DNA from: an uncultured bacterium
Lineage (GTDB): Bacteria; Bacillota; Clostridia; Lachnospirales; Lachnospiraceae
Reading direction: 5' to 3'
Assembly (NCBI GenBank): GCA_905215625.1
Contig: CAJMQQ010000064.1
Location: forward strand, 1-14,056
DNA length: 14,056 nucleotides
In this document: piece after piece, positions 6,343 through 14,056 of the stretch
How positions within the stretch are numbered: the first letter of the stretch is position 1
How the letters are laid out: each line of letters opens with the position of its first letter
The notes under the pieces: generated by a model
Databases searched by the model: none
What the model saw: the letters and a program-made list of their open reading frames with translations, nothing else
What the model was told of the DNA's origin: nothing
Position numbers and translations under genes: made by a program

Positions 6343-7650
6343 TTATTCTGCTAAAAAGTCAGTTGCTATCTGATCAATATTTTCAATCAGTTCGTCTGTC
6401 GTAACATTACCTGCAAGCATTTCAGAAATGCCATTCTTCATATCGGTCGAGATCGCATTGGTAAATGCCTGATATCCCCATTCCTTACCTGGAATCTCGC
6501 TGCTTGCATTCAGTTCATTGGAGAAAATCTCAAAATACTCTGCGCCAAAGTCATAATCTAACGCTTCATTTCCTTTTACCTGAGACAGATAGTAATTTTC
6601 TTTGCAGTAACGGGCATTCTGTTCTGGCTGGGAAATCCACTCAATAAACTCAGCAGCTTCCTTTTCTACGCCGGTTCCTGCAAACGCTCCCAGCCATTTT
6701 CCTCCAGGAACGGTTGCACGTTCTGCATCTTTTGGAAGATAGGTTACGCCCCACTCAAAGTCTGTGATCTGGTCTTTATAGTTTGCAATCATCCAGCTGC
6801 CTGCAAAATGGGTTGCTACCTGGCCGGTACGGAACATCTCGTTAGGGTTCTCTGCTCCCAGCCATACAGAAGTCGGCATAATACCATCATCATGGAGTTT
6901 CTTAAACCATTCTAATGCTCTTCTCATCTCTGGGGAATTAATGTTAGAAGCTGTCATATCTTCATTCAGGAGACTGCCTCCTGCCTGATACAGCAGTGTT
7001 GCAAATCTCATGGCAGAAAAGTCAAATACCATGCCGTATTTGCAGTCGCTTCCTTCCATTACTTTCTTTAATGCCTCTTCATACTCTTCCCAGGTCCAGA
7101 TGTCTTCTTCTGACTGAGGCACTTCCACGCCTGCCTGCTCAAATGCAGTCTTGTTGTAAATAATACCGTTCGCGGTTACATCCATAGGAGCAGCCAGGAA
7201 TTTACCGTCAAAATCGGTTCTCAAACCAGTACCAAAGTTGTTTTTAAACGCTTCTGGATCGGATACGTACTCGTTTAAGTCGATTAACTGATTCTGAACT
7301 ACGCCTAAGTTGGTCAGTCGTGCCATTGCCGGCTGCTCGCCAGCATTCAGCATATTTTTCAGCTTATTGTCTACGTCTGCATAAGGAACTTCAATCAGCT
7401 CGATCTTAATGTCCGGATGGAGTTCCATATACTCTTCTGCCAGACGCATAAACGACTCTCCTTCTTTTCCGTCGCTGAACCAGACTACATCCAGGGTCTT
7501 TACATCACCGCTAGATGCTTCTTTTCCTGCTGCCTCCGTTGCTGTTTTGCCTGCTGCAGCTGTCTCCGCTTTTTCCTGTCCTCCGGAGCACCCTGTAAGG
7601 GTTCCCAGTACCATGGCTCCTGCTAACATTCCTGCTAAAATTTTCCTCAT
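6343..7650 (-). CDS. Sugar ABC transporter substrate-binding lipoprotein
   Basis: This is a 435-residue extracellular lipoprotein of the family 1 (MalE/UgpB-like) solute-binding group. The signal peptide MRKILAGMLAGAMVLGTLTG ends in the lipobox LTGC with C21 as the lipid anchor. An Ala/Glu-rich linker (22-50) precedes the two-lobed binding domain, which starts DVVWFSDGKEGESFMRLAEE (residues 54-73). KWLGAFAGTGVEKEAAEFIEWIS-type C-terminal features match the family. The frame opens at 7701, but ATG 7650 has GGAAGGAG 6 nt upstream and begins the signal peptide, so the longer start with a poly-Lys head is rejected. It is preceded by the AraC gene and pairs with the permeases at the operon's start. 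It probably binds oligosaccharides from pectin; exact ligand unknown. Confidence 0.92.
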   Translation of the reverse strand: MRKILAGMLAGAMVLGTLTGCSGGQEKAETAAAGKTATEAAGKEASSGDVKTLDVVWFSDGKEGESFMRLAEEYMELHPDIKIELIEVPYADVDNKLKNMLNAGEQPAMARLTNLGVVQNQLIDLNEYVSDPEAFKNNFGTGLRTDFDGKFLAAPMDVTANGIIYNKTAFEQAGVEVPQSEEDIWTWEEYEEALKKVMEGSDCKYGMVFDFSAMRFATLLYQAGGSLLNEDMTASNINSPEMRRALEWFKKLHDDGIMPTSVWLGAENPNEMFRTGQVATHFAGSWMIANYKDQITDFEWGVTYLPKDAERATVPGGKWLGAFAGTGVEKEAAEFIEWISQPEQNARYCKENYYLSQVKGNEALDYDFGAEYFEIFSNELNASSEIPGKEWGYQAFTNAISTDMKNGISEMLAGNVTTDELIENIDQIATDFLAE

Positions 7651-7675
7651 AACAATCTCCTTCCTAATATGATTA

Positions 7676-8581
7676 TTAATTTTTTTCTTTTTCTTTTGCA
7701 TACTTTCCAGGTGTAATGCCAGTTATCTTTTTAAATGTAGAAATAAAATGGCTGTCGCTGTTGTAAGAGAGTCCCATCGCTACTTCTGTTACCGACATTC
7801 CGCTGCTTAACATCTTTTTTGCGGCTATGATTTTCTGATTGGTAATGTACTGGTTCAGGGTAAAACCCGTTTCTTTTTTAAAGTAATGGCTCAGATAATA
7901 CCGGTTTACGTAGAAGACTTCTGCCAGATCCTCTAACTCCAGTTTTTCATCAATATGGCGGACAATGTATTTTTTCAGTTCTTCAATCCGGCTCCGGTAA
8001 GGAATCAGCCTGGTTTTACCCCCCCCCGCAATTTCAGAGGAACTTCCATCTTCGTAAGCCGGATCGGTCTTTACAAGGGTATCAAACATCTCATTTAAGG
8101 TATTCAGCAAATCCAGCACTGCGATCCTGGCATTATTTTTGTTGTATATATTTGAGAAATCTTTGACTATGGTTTTTTCTACATTCTGCATCTTGTCCTC
8201 CACCAGTTTCAGGTTCTTTCCTGTCAGATGGAGATGATTGGTATACTCTTCCTGGTATTCTTCAAACAGACTGGTAAAATTGAATCCAAAGGCCTCCGAC
8301 AAAGGCGCAATACTTTCTGGTTCAAACATCAGCACATAACGTTTGTAGTCCTCGCCTTCTTTTCCCTCTGTCCGGTGGTATTCCGTACTATTGATGAAAA
8401 AGATGTCTCCTGCTTTCGTATTGTAAATCCGGTTTTTTATTTCCAAAGTCGCCCCGTCGCACAAAAACAGGATAATTTCATATTGCTTATGGAAGTGAAA
8501 TCCCTGCATCTTCCAGTTCTGGGTGGAACCATGGAAATAATATAATGATCCAAACTCTTCAAAAAACACCTTTTTCTTCAT
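7676..8581 (-). CDS. AraC-family transcriptional regulator of the sugar operon
   Basis: The product is 301 residues. An N-terminal cupin-like sensor domain spans about residues 25-90, with HFHKQYEIILFLCDGATLEI and AGDIFFINSTEYHRTEG. A helical linker (120-175) follows, and then a C-terminal double helix-turn-helix (199-297) with LEDLAEVFYVNRYYLSHYFKKETG, SVTEVAMGLSYNSDSHFISTFKKITG and the closing TPGKYAK. It starts 7 nt after the GH105 stop with only a weak AAAGG site, so it is probably translationally coupled. It lies inside the operon that it presumably activates, between the hydrolase and binding-protein genes. The linker contains a G9 homopolymer coding Ala-Gly-Gly-Gly (185-188), described separately. 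It would sense a pathway sugar in the cytoplasm. Confidence 0.92.
   Translation of the reverse strand: MKKKVFFEEFGSLYYFHGSTQNWKMQGFHFHKQYEIILFLCDGATLEIKNRIYNTKAGDIFFINSTEYHRTEGKEGEDYKRYVLMFEPESIAPLSEAFGFNFTSLFEEYQEEYTNHLHLTGKNLKLVEDKMQNVEKTIVKDFSNIYNKNNARIAVLDLLNTLNEMFDTLVKTDPAYEDGSSSEIAGGGKTRLIPYRSRIEELKKYIVRHIDEKLELEDLAEVFYVNRYYLSHYFKKETGFTLNQYITNQKIIAAKKMLSSGMSVTEVAMGLSYNSDSHFISTFKKITGITPGKYAKEKEKN
8019..8027 (-). repeat. G9 homopolymer inside the AraC regulator gene
   Basis: Nine consecutive C on the plus strand give nine G in the coding strand, covering the end of GCG (A185) and G186-G188. A gain or loss of one base would shift the frame after the sensor domain and remove the DNA-binding domain. 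It is in frame as written. Confidence 0.9.
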
Positions 8582-8588
8582 TCAGCCG

Positions 8589-9662
8589 CTACCTTTCTGT
8601 CGTGTATCTCATTGCTTCCTGCAATGCCATAATCATCATGGCCTGTCCATAGGTCATTGGACAGCATATAATATTCTTGTAGAATTCTGCGTTTTCTCCA
8701 ATAGGGGTTCCATAGGATACATTTTTAACAACGCCTTTCTCATCAATATAATCCAGGAGATGAGAGAGCGCCTTCTGCACGGTTGCTCCATACTCGTCCT
8801 TTGAAATCACACCTTTTCGGATGCCCTTCATCATTCCACATAAGAAGCCGGCGCTGGCAGACAGTTCGATATAGGAACTGCTGTCATTAATGACTGTATG
8901 CCACAATCCTTCTTCTGAATCCGCATACTTTTTCAGAGCCTTTACCTGGTTTTTGTAAACAGTCAGAAAATGCCGTTTCAGTCCTGCATCCAAATCTACC
9001 ATTTCCATGTAGTCCATAATAGCAACGGTATACCAGCTGTTTCCTCTTCCCCACATAATCTCGCCATAGTTGTTGTTCCGGTCAAAATTAAATCCGTGGT
9101 AGAACAAACCTTCCTGTTTATTCAGCAGGTATTTGATGTGCTGCAAGAACTGGTAATTTGCTTCATCAATGCAGTCCTGGCGGTGCAGAATCACTCCTGC
9201 CCTTGCCAAAAACAAAACGGTCATAAACAGGGTATCAATCAGGATTTCCCCCTGGTTGGGATTTTTGGTAATCATGTGCTGGAAGCAGCCGTCTCCAGTC
9301 CGAATCAGGCCTTTTTCTTCCATAATCCAGGCTGTCCATTCCTTTATCAGATCCAGGTATTCCTCTTTTCCTGTAATCTCATATACGTAGCTTAATGTCA
9401 GCATCGGAGCTGTGGTATTGACGTTTTTTTCCAGAATTCCTTCTTTTATCCGGTCATCAAACCACTGAATCAGAAAGTTTAAAATCTTCTCATCTTTACT
9501 GAACTCATAGTATTTATAAAGTCCATAAAGGCCAACTCCCTGGGGCCATTCCCAGCAGTCTATATCGATCAGACTAATGGGGAACTTTTCCTCAATCCCA
9601 TTGTTTTTCATGGTCAGCATGGCGTCTGCAACCAGATTCAAACGATTTTCATAAACGCTCAT
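8589..9662 (-). CDS. GH105-like unsaturated rhamnogalacturonyl hydrolase
   Basis: The product is a 357-residue cytoplasmic enzyme of the GH105/GH88 (YteR/YesR) type, an (alpha/alpha)6 barrel. It hydrates and removes the unsaturated uronic acid left by a lyase at the non-reducing end of rhamnogalacturonan fragments. The proposed catalytic aspartate is D143 in ILIDTLFMTVLFLARAG. The conserved WGRGNSW is at 204-210, WEWPQGVGLYGLYKYYE at 37-53, and SASAGFLCGM and PMTYGQAMM near the C-terminus. Length is close to the family's 350-375 residues. It has no signal peptide. The start is 4 nt after the preceding stop with GGGAG in the upstream 3' end. Activity on unsaturated glucuronyl substrates (GH88-like) is the main alternative. 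Confidence 0.9.
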   Translation of the reverse strand: MSVYENRLNLVADAMLTMKNNGIEEKFPISLIDIDCWEWPQGVGLYGLYKYYEFSKDEKILNFLIQWFDDRIKEGILEKNVNTTAPMLTLSYVYEITGKEEYLDLIKEWTAWIMEEKGLIRTGDGCFQHMITKNPNQGEILIDTLFMTVLFLARAGVILHRQDCIDEANYQFLQHIKYLLNKQEGLFYHGFNFDRNNNYGEIMWGRGNSWYTVAIMDYMEMVDLDAGLKRHFLTVYKNQVKALKKYADSEEGLWHTVINDSSSYIELSASAGFLCGMMKGIRKGVISKDEYGATVQKALSHLLDYIDEKGVVKNVSYGTPIGENAEFYKNIICCPMTYGQAMMIMALQEAMRYTTER

Positions 9663-9666
9663 CTCT

Positions 9667-12186
9667 TTACTCTCCCTTCACGCGGATAGTTCCAGCCGGA
9701 TCCATAGGATAATGATGAACCTTTTCTCCATTTACCAAAAGAGCCTGATCCGTTCCAATCACGTAGTCCTTTCCGTTGTCCGTTACCTGCACGGTGCCGT
9801 CTTCTTTCCACTCAATCCCAATGTTCTGCATATCCTCAAAGACGTCTTCGATTTCTCCAGCTTCTTTTCGGGTTTGTACCTTTACTACCCAGATGTTCTT
9901 CCGTCCGCAGCTAACAAATTCTCTGTGAGCAGTCGGTCCGCAGCTGACCATGGACAGACTGTTTAAGGATTTCACTCCGATATATCCCCCATCTTTTTCC
10001 ACTACAATGGTATGTTCATCTCCATTGTACTGGTTAAATTCACTTAACGGAATATAGGCATGAGTATAATCAATCCGGTTTTCCTTCGGCGTATCAAATA
10101 CCAGAATTGCCAGATTCTCATACTGGACTCCCAAAGGAAGTACGCTGTTTCCAGCCCAGAAGTTTGGTCTTCCGCTGCCGTATGGGTGGGTTTCCCCTGG
10201 ATGGTTGATAAATACCTGGGCAGTCTCATCAATGGTTGCTTGTAAAATATGTTCCTGGTAACCATTCTGGAATGGTTTAAAGCCAATGGCTGTAGAAAGC
10301 TGTACCTCGTTATTCTTGTATGTGTAGAGGTTTGCGTGCTGCTCAAATCCCTGGGTATTTTCAAAAATCAGGCTCTGGCCTTCTTTTAAGGTAATATACT
10401 TTTTATATTCCTGAGGCGCTTCATAATCACCGCAGGCCACTGCCACATTTCCCATTCCGTTTCTTGCCAGGAAGCCTTCATTATAGAAAAGATATAACAG
10501 GGCTGTGGTTCCTGCATTGTAGTTGCCCTTCATCTCTTTTTCATAGGTTCTTCCAAAACTGGTCATTACCGCTCCTTTGTGAGCATTGACTGCCAGGCTG
10601 TAGCTGACCATATCCAGAGCCTTTTTCGCCATTTCGTGAAGCTTGTCTTCTTTATCGGTCACATTATAAATTGCAGCCAGTCCATGAACGTCTACCGGAA
10701 TATAGGCGTTGGAATTCCACTCCGTAATGAACTCCCGGAAAAATTCCTCAAACCACTCTTCTAACAGTTCCCTGCCTCTGGCGCTGACTTCTGCTCCAAG
10801 CTTTCCACTGTTGGTAAACAACTCGTCCGGGAACAGACGGCCGGCCAGATACTGGCAGGTGTGGAACAACAGTGCATGGTTTTCGCTAAAGAACCACATA
10901 ACATCATCTCCCGGCTCGTCAATCCAGTACCGGTAATGTAAAGCAGCATCCTTAATCACAGCTTTCACCTTGTCAGACATCTCATCCTGATGCTTAAAAT
11001 AGGTGGTCAAAATGGTAGTAAAATGGAAATCCGAGCAGTCCTGCCGCTGATTAACACCGTTGATTTCATTTAAAATCATCTGCTCCGCTTCTTCCAGACG
11101 GTATCCCTTTTCAAAATATGCCGCAGCCTTATAGGAGTTTGGCACACTGTATTTTGCAATGGTATCCAATATGGTTTCTTTTCTCTTCTTTCCATCTTCA
11201 GAACCATTGGTCAAAAATTCCTTCCATACAATCTGGTTTCCTAGTTTTCTCTTTAGTAAAACCGGTCCTTCCTGCAGGGCAAATTCGAAAAAGTAAAATC
11301 CAGGAAGAATATCTTTGGAATCTATAAGAGAAAGTCTCTTCTCATCCTTTACCAGAGCATAAGAAAGCGTTGTATCTTCATCTTCCTCATGCTGCATTTT
11401 TTCTACCCATTCTCCATTGGCAATGGACATCTTTAGCTGTTCCTGTTCTAAAAGATGGCCGGGCAGCGATAAAATGACCGGTTCGTTTATGTAAGTTTCC
11501 TTCTCAAAACAGATATTATCAAGGATTTTTTCATACCGGAACACCTTTTCCGTATCTACCCCGTCTGGTACCGGAAGCTGGATGGAAAGATCCTGAACTC
11601 CCAGATATTTCAGGCGGAAATAATAATCCGTATCCCGTTCTGCCAGATCATCCAGGCATAAAATGAGTTTATTTTCTCCTTTTTGTAGCGGAATCTTTAT
11701 GCTGGTGTGTTTTACCATATTTCTGGTAAATGGAATGTAGTCTGTCACAAACTGATCATTATTCCAGATGGTAACACCTCCGCAGGTTTCCAGTTCAAAT
11801 TCTGCTTCTTCCTCCTGTCCTGCGATTAAATCCGCAAAACAGTAAGTTCTTAGATAGGTTGGACAGAAATAAAATCCGGATTCCTCATAGCCGATATTTC
11901 CAAACGGGAAGTATACCTGCAAGGCATTTTTCTTTCCAAATACTTCGGCCGTTTCCCCTGCCGGTATCTGGCTGACGTCCAGGTAATCCGGCAAATTTTC
12001 CCTGCGTTTTTCAATAAATTCTTTCCGGCATGGATTTTCATGAATGGAAAATCCTTTTTTTAGCCACTCGTTGACCCTGCCTTTTAAAATCGCTTTTTGA
12101 AAGGTCTGGGGTTCTGTAAATACCCCAGTGGTAATAAAGCGATTTACATATCCTTCTTCTGATAACGAATATCTAAGTACGTTCAT
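9667..12186 (-). CDS. Large putative carbohydrate-active enzyme of unrecognised family
   Basis: The product is 839 residues without signal peptide or membrane segments. I do not recognise an assigned family. The N-terminal third looks beta-rich; residues 135-192 (GGVTIWNNDQF, PFTRNMVKH, KGENKLILCLDDLAERDTDY) resemble the accessory jelly-roll domain seen in glycosidases. The middle (about 335-580) is helical with WFFSENHALLFHTC (431-444) and EWNSNAYIP (489-497), suggesting an (alpha/alpha) toroid. The C-terminal part (about 590-839) is beta-rich, with VFINHPGETHPYGSGR (658-673) and PNFWAGNSVLP (674-684). Toroid plus beta-sandwich is the layout of heparinase/PL8-like lyases and some glycosidases. 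Conserved E435, H436, H442, H662 and H667 are possible catalytic residues, unproven. AGGAGG lies 6 nt before the ATG. It is flanked by permease and GH105 genes, so it probably acts on the same oligosaccharide in the cytoplasm. Confidence 0.72.
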   Translation of the reverse strand: MNVLRYSLSEEGYVNRFITTGVFTEPQTFQKAILKGRVNEWLKKGFSIHENPCRKEFIEKRRENLPDYLDVSQIPAGETAEVFGKKNALQVYFPFGNIGYEESGFYFCPTYLRTYCFADLIAGQEEEAEFELETCGGVTIWNNDQFVTDYIPFTRNMVKHTSIKIPLQKGENKLILCLDDLAERDTDYYFRLKYLGVQDLSIQLPVPDGVDTEKVFRYEKILDNICFEKETYINEPVILSLPGHLLEQEQLKMSIANGEWVEKMQHEEDEDTTLSYALVKDEKRLSLIDSKDILPGFYFFEFALQEGPVLLKRKLGNQIVWKEFLTNGSEDGKKRKETILDTIAKYSVPNSYKAAAYFEKGYRLEEAEQMILNEINGVNQRQDCSDFHFTTILTTYFKHQDEMSDKVKAVIKDAALHYRYWIDEPGDDVMWFFSENHALLFHTCQYLAGRLFPDELFTNSGKLGAEVSARGRELLEEWFEEFFREFITEWNSNAYIPVDVHGLAAIYNVTDKEDKLHEMAKKALDMVSYSLAVNAHKGAVMTSFGRTYEKEMKGNYNAGTTALLYLFYNEGFLARNGMGNVAVACGDYEAPQEYKKYITLKEGQSLIFENTQGFEQHANLYTYKNNEVQLSTAIGFKPFQNGYQEHILQATIDETAQVFINHPGETHPYGSGRPNFWAGNSVLPLGVQYENLAILVFDTPKENRIDYTHAYIPLSEFNQYNGDEHTIVVEKDGGYIGVKSLNSLSMVSCGPTAHREFVSCGRKNIWVVKVQTRKEAGEIEDVFEDMQNIGIEWKEDGTVQVTDNGKDYVIGTDQALLVNGEKVHHYPMDPAGTIRVKGE

Positions 12187-12196
12187 CTCGTTCCTC

Positions 12197-13021
12197 CTAA
12201 CCTTTTACGCCGCCGGCGGTCATTCCGCCGATAATGTATTTCTGAAGCGTTACAAATACGATAAGTACCGGAATCATGGAAATTACAGACATTGCAAGCA
12301 GGCTGTTCCAGTCTACAGAATACTCGCCGGAAAAGTTGGCCAGCGCAAGCTGCAAGGTATAGTTTTGTTTTCCATTGATAACTAACTTTGGCCACAAATA
12401 ATCGTTCCATCTCCACATAAAGGAGAAAATACAAAGTACGGAAACGACTGGCTTTGCAAGAGGAAGCATGACTCTTAAAAATATCTGAAGCTCCGATGCG
12501 CCGTCAATTCTGGCTGCTTCCATTAATTCATTAGGAATCGGCACATAATACTGACGAACCAGGAATACTGCCGTCGGAGATGCTACTGCCGGAATAATCA
12601 GTCCCCATAAGTTGTCGTACAAGTTGGTTGCAACGATTACTTTAAAAATCGGAATCATGATTACTTCCAGAGGAATCATCAAGGTGACCATTACCATACC
12701 AAACAGCAGCTTTTCCCCTTTAAAATGGTACTTTGCAAATACATAACCTGCCATTACGTTTACCACCACAGTAAGTACGGTGGCTACTATGGCTACAAAT
12801 ACGGTATTTCCAAAATACCGGACAAAATCGCCTTCTTTTAATGCCAGAATATAGTTATCCAGGCTTGGATGCTTTCCAATCAGGGACGGCGGCCAGGTAA
12901 ACAGTTCGCTTGCTGGCTTCAAGGAAGAAAATACAATCCAGACAATAGGCATCAGAAAAACAAAACACAGGACTGCAAGAAGCAGATAAATCGCGGCATG
13001 AGCCAATTTTTTAGTTTTCAT
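12197..13021 (-). CDS. Carbohydrate ABC transporter permease, MalG/AraQ-type
   Basis: The product is a 274-residue inner-membrane permease with about six transmembrane segments; the first is at residues 9-33. The cytoplasmic EAA loop that docks the ATPase is ELMEAARIDGASELQIFLRV (165-184), followed by MLPLAKP. It ends in the typical KYIIGGMTAGGVKG. AAAGGAGG lies about 8 nt before the ATG, inside the previous gene's end; the two frames overlap by 11 bp, so translation is coupled. It forms a heterodimer with the preceding permease and imports the sugar captured by the binding lipoprotein. No ABC ATPase gene is nearby, so a shared MsmX-like ATPase is inferred. Confidence 0.93.
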   Translation of the reverse strand: MKTKKLAHAAIYLLLAVLCFVFLMPIVWIVFSSLKPASELFTWPPSLIGKHPSLDNYILALKEGDFVRYFGNTVFVAIVATVLTVVVNVMAGYVFAKYHFKGEKLLFGMVMVTLMIPLEVIMIPIFKVIVATNLYDNLWGLIIPAVASPTAVFLVRQYYVPIPNELMEAARIDGASELQIFLRVMLPLAKPVVSVLCIFSFMWRWNDYLWPKLVINGKQNYTLQLALANFSGEYSVDWNSLLAMSVISMIPVLIVFVTLQKYIIGGMTAGGVKG

Positions 13022-13886
13022 TCTCGCTTCCTCCTTTGTTTAATTTAAACTGTGCGATAGTCAGCACTGCAAGAACTGCAAATAGTACCATTGCCATTGC
13101 GCAGGCATATCCCATCTGGCTCTTTTCAAAACCAGTCTCCTGAATATGCTGTACCATAAATTTCGTAGCCCCTGCCGGACCGCCCTTGGTCAGTGCATAT
13201 ACCAGCGGGTAGGTCTTGATAACCGTTACAGTGGAAAGTACCAGTACCAGAAGGCTGGTTGCCTTTAACAGCGGAAGGGTAATAAATCCAAATTGCTGCC
13301 AGAAGCTGGCGCCGTCAATCTGGGCCGCCTCATAATAATCTCTTGGAATCGCTTTGATTCCGGCTACAAACATAACCATGTAGTAGCCTGCCAGACTCCA
13401 GATGGTAACAAATACAATCACTCCCATGGCAATTTTCGGGTCGGTCAGCCACTTTACCGGAGACTTTCCTAAAGTTGTAATAATATAATTGATAACGCCA
13501 AAGTCTTCTCCTAACAGGAATCTCCAGGATAAACCTACTACAATACTGGAAATCATGGTTGGCCAGTAAAATACTGCGCGGAAGAAATCGCTTCCTTTAA
13601 TCTCTCTGGTCAGAAGAAGAGCCAGACCAAGGGCAGCCACATAGATTCCTGGAACTGCCATCACAGTAAATGCGATTGTCCGGGTAAATGCTCTCCAGAA
13701 TGCCTTATCTCCCAAAAGCTTACTGTAATTTTTCAGTCCTACAAATTCCTGAGGGTTGATTCCATCCCATTTCATAAAGGAAATCTTAAGTCCGTTCAGG
13801 GCTGGATAAAACAGAAACACACCGAAAATCACAATCATCGGAAGCAGCATCAGGTACGGAAATAATTTTCGCTCAAAAGATTTCAT
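13011..13886 (-). CDS. Carbohydrate ABC transporter permease, MalF/LplB-type
   Basis: The product is a 291-residue inner-membrane permease with about six transmembrane segments, the first at 9-30. The EAA loop is YYEAAQIDGASFWQQFGFIT (184-203) followed by LPLLKA. The frame opens at 13955, but ATG 13886 has AAAGGAGG 9 nt upstream and gives the usual short basic head MKSFERKLFPYLM, so the earlier start is rejected. It is the first gene of the operon, and its stop overlaps the start of the second permease gene. The role is the same as its partner: sugar import with the downstream binding lipoprotein. Confidence 0.93.
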   Translation of the reverse strand: MKSFERKLFPYLMLLPMIVIFGVFLFYPALNGLKISFMKWDGINPQEFVGLKNYSKLLGDKAFWRAFTRTIAFTVMAVPGIYVAALGLALLLTREIKGSDFFRAVFYWPTMISSIVVGLSWRFLLGEDFGVINYIITTLGKSPVKWLTDPKIAMGVIVFVTIWSLAGYYMVMFVAGIKAIPRDYYEAAQIDGASFWQQFGFITLPLLKATSLLVLVLSTVTVIKTYPLVYALTKGGPAGATKFMVQHIQETGFEKSQMGYACAMAMVLFAVLAVLTIAQFKLNKGGSENEN

Positions 13887-13910
13887 GTTCTCGTTCCTCC
13901 TTTTATTCAC

Positions 13911-13939
13911 ATTATACCCTATATTTTTGCTGTTTTCTT
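13911..13939 (-). promoter_or_regulatory. Putative promoter of the sugar operon
   Basis: A perfect TATAAT (-10) lies at 13911-13916 on the minus strand. The -35 hexamer 17 bp upstream is AAGAAA, a poor match, as expected for an activator-dependent promoter. The predicted leader is only about 18 nt, so the ribosome binding site would begin almost at the transcript start. A TATAAA at 13944-13949 is an alternative -10 that would give a more normal leader. Confidence 0.45.
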
Positions 13940-13951
13940 GTTGTTTATAGT

Positions 13952-13972
13952 GCAATATTTACATATTATTGC
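13952..13972. promoter_or_regulatory. 21-bp dyad upstream of the operon promoter, candidate activator site
   Basis: Six-base arms GCAATA and TATTGC are exact reverse complements around a 9-bp AT-rich centre. Its middle is about 58 bp before the predicted transcript start, a normal place for an activator such as the AraC protein of this operon. AraC proteins often bind direct repeats, so another regulator is possible. Confidence 0.4.
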
Positions 13973-14020
13973 TATGTTATTTTCGTTTTCAACTATTTCT
14001 GCATAAAAATATGGTTGTAC

Positions 14021-14040
14021 ACTTTACTTGGGGGTAAAGT
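14021..14040. repeat. 7-6-7 inverted repeat upstream of the sugar operon
   Basis: ACTTTAC and GTAAAGT are exact reverse complements separated by TTGGGG. It is followed on the plus strand by A-rich sequence, not T, so it is not a terminator in that direction, and on the minus strand the T-run precedes it. It may be an operator or an element of the gene beyond the window. Apart from this and the dyad at 13952, the 170 bp upstream of the operon show only AT-rich sequence. Confidence 0.4.
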
Positions 14041-14056
14041 AAAAAACAAATAGGCA

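Noticed and set aside
5620..6354. Long plus-strand open frame (244 codons) opposite the esterase gene
   Set aside because: It is antisense to a well-supported CE15-like gene, lacks a good ribosome binding site and has low-complexity, Cys/Phe/Ser-rich translation.
7651..7701. 17-residue poly-Lys head on the binding lipoprotein
   Set aside because: It would overlap the AraC gene end and disrupt a normal lipoprotein signal peptide; ATG 7650 has the ribosome binding site.
8970..9395. Plus-strand open frame of 141 codons opposite the GH105 gene
   Set aside because: It is a shadow of the real gene with no ribosome binding site and no recognisable domain.
1..14056. CRISPR array, tRNA, rRNA, insertion sequence or integrase
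   Set aside because: No regularly spaced repeats, cloverleaf-like genes, terminal repeats or transposase/integrase motifs were seen on reading both strands.

Overview
The window looks like a chromosomal segment from a Gram-positive, anaerobic, gut-type Clostridia, most likely Lachnospiraceae. The reasons are strong AGGAGG-type ribosome binding sites in front of nearly every gene, a lipoprotein sugar-binding protein, carbohydrate ABC permeases without a dedicated ATPase, moderate GC content and a DUF362-type ferredoxin protein. No species can be named from sequence alone. No rRNA, tRNA, CRISPR array, transposase or integrase was seen.

Region A (1-2400) is housekeeping-like. A metY gene (O-acetylhomoserine sulfhydrylase, minus strand, C-terminus cut off by the window edge) diverges from a plus-strand DUF362/2x[4Fe-4S] ferredoxin protein. 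The 134-bp gap between them carries overlapping divergent promoters. The ferredoxin gene ends at a hairpin that lies between it and a convergent gene.

Region B (2400-5130, minus strand) is a compact accessory cassette read from a promoter at about 5078-5105. Its order is an XRE-type helix-turn-helix protein, an ImmA/IrrE-like zinc metallopeptidase with HELYH, and a 311-residue PIN-like putative nuclease that starts with TTG; a THEP1-type P-loop NTPase follows 13 nt downstream. The first three genes are 2-3 nt apart. A perfect 17-bp palindrome sits just upstream of the promoter. The layout is that of a toxin-antitoxin, stress-response or defence module (regulator, protease, nuclease). The long PIN-like protein and the possible fourth NTPase gene make it the best candidate here for an under-described system.

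Region C (5134-14056, minus strand) is a carbohydrate-utilisation operon, probably for pectin or rhamnogalacturonan-derived oligosaccharides. In transcription order it has two ABC permeases, an 839-residue protein of unrecognised family (a predicted helical-barrel plus beta-sandwich enzyme), a GH105-like unsaturated glucuronyl/galacturonyl hydrolase, an AraC-family regulator, a sugar-binding lipoprotein and a CE15-like esterase. The binding protein and permeases would import oligosaccharides, and the cytoplasmic GH105, the large protein and the esterase would trim them. The ATPase is presumably a shared MsmX-type subunit encoded elsewhere. The AraC gene contains a G9 homopolymer between its sensor and DNA-binding domains, a possible frameshift switch. 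A 33-nt near-perfect hairpin separates the binding-protein gene from the esterase gene.

Start codons were moved inward from the longest open frame for five genes (ferredoxin protein, NTPase, binding protein, first permease and, as an alternative only, the PIN-like gene) on the basis of ribosome binding sites.
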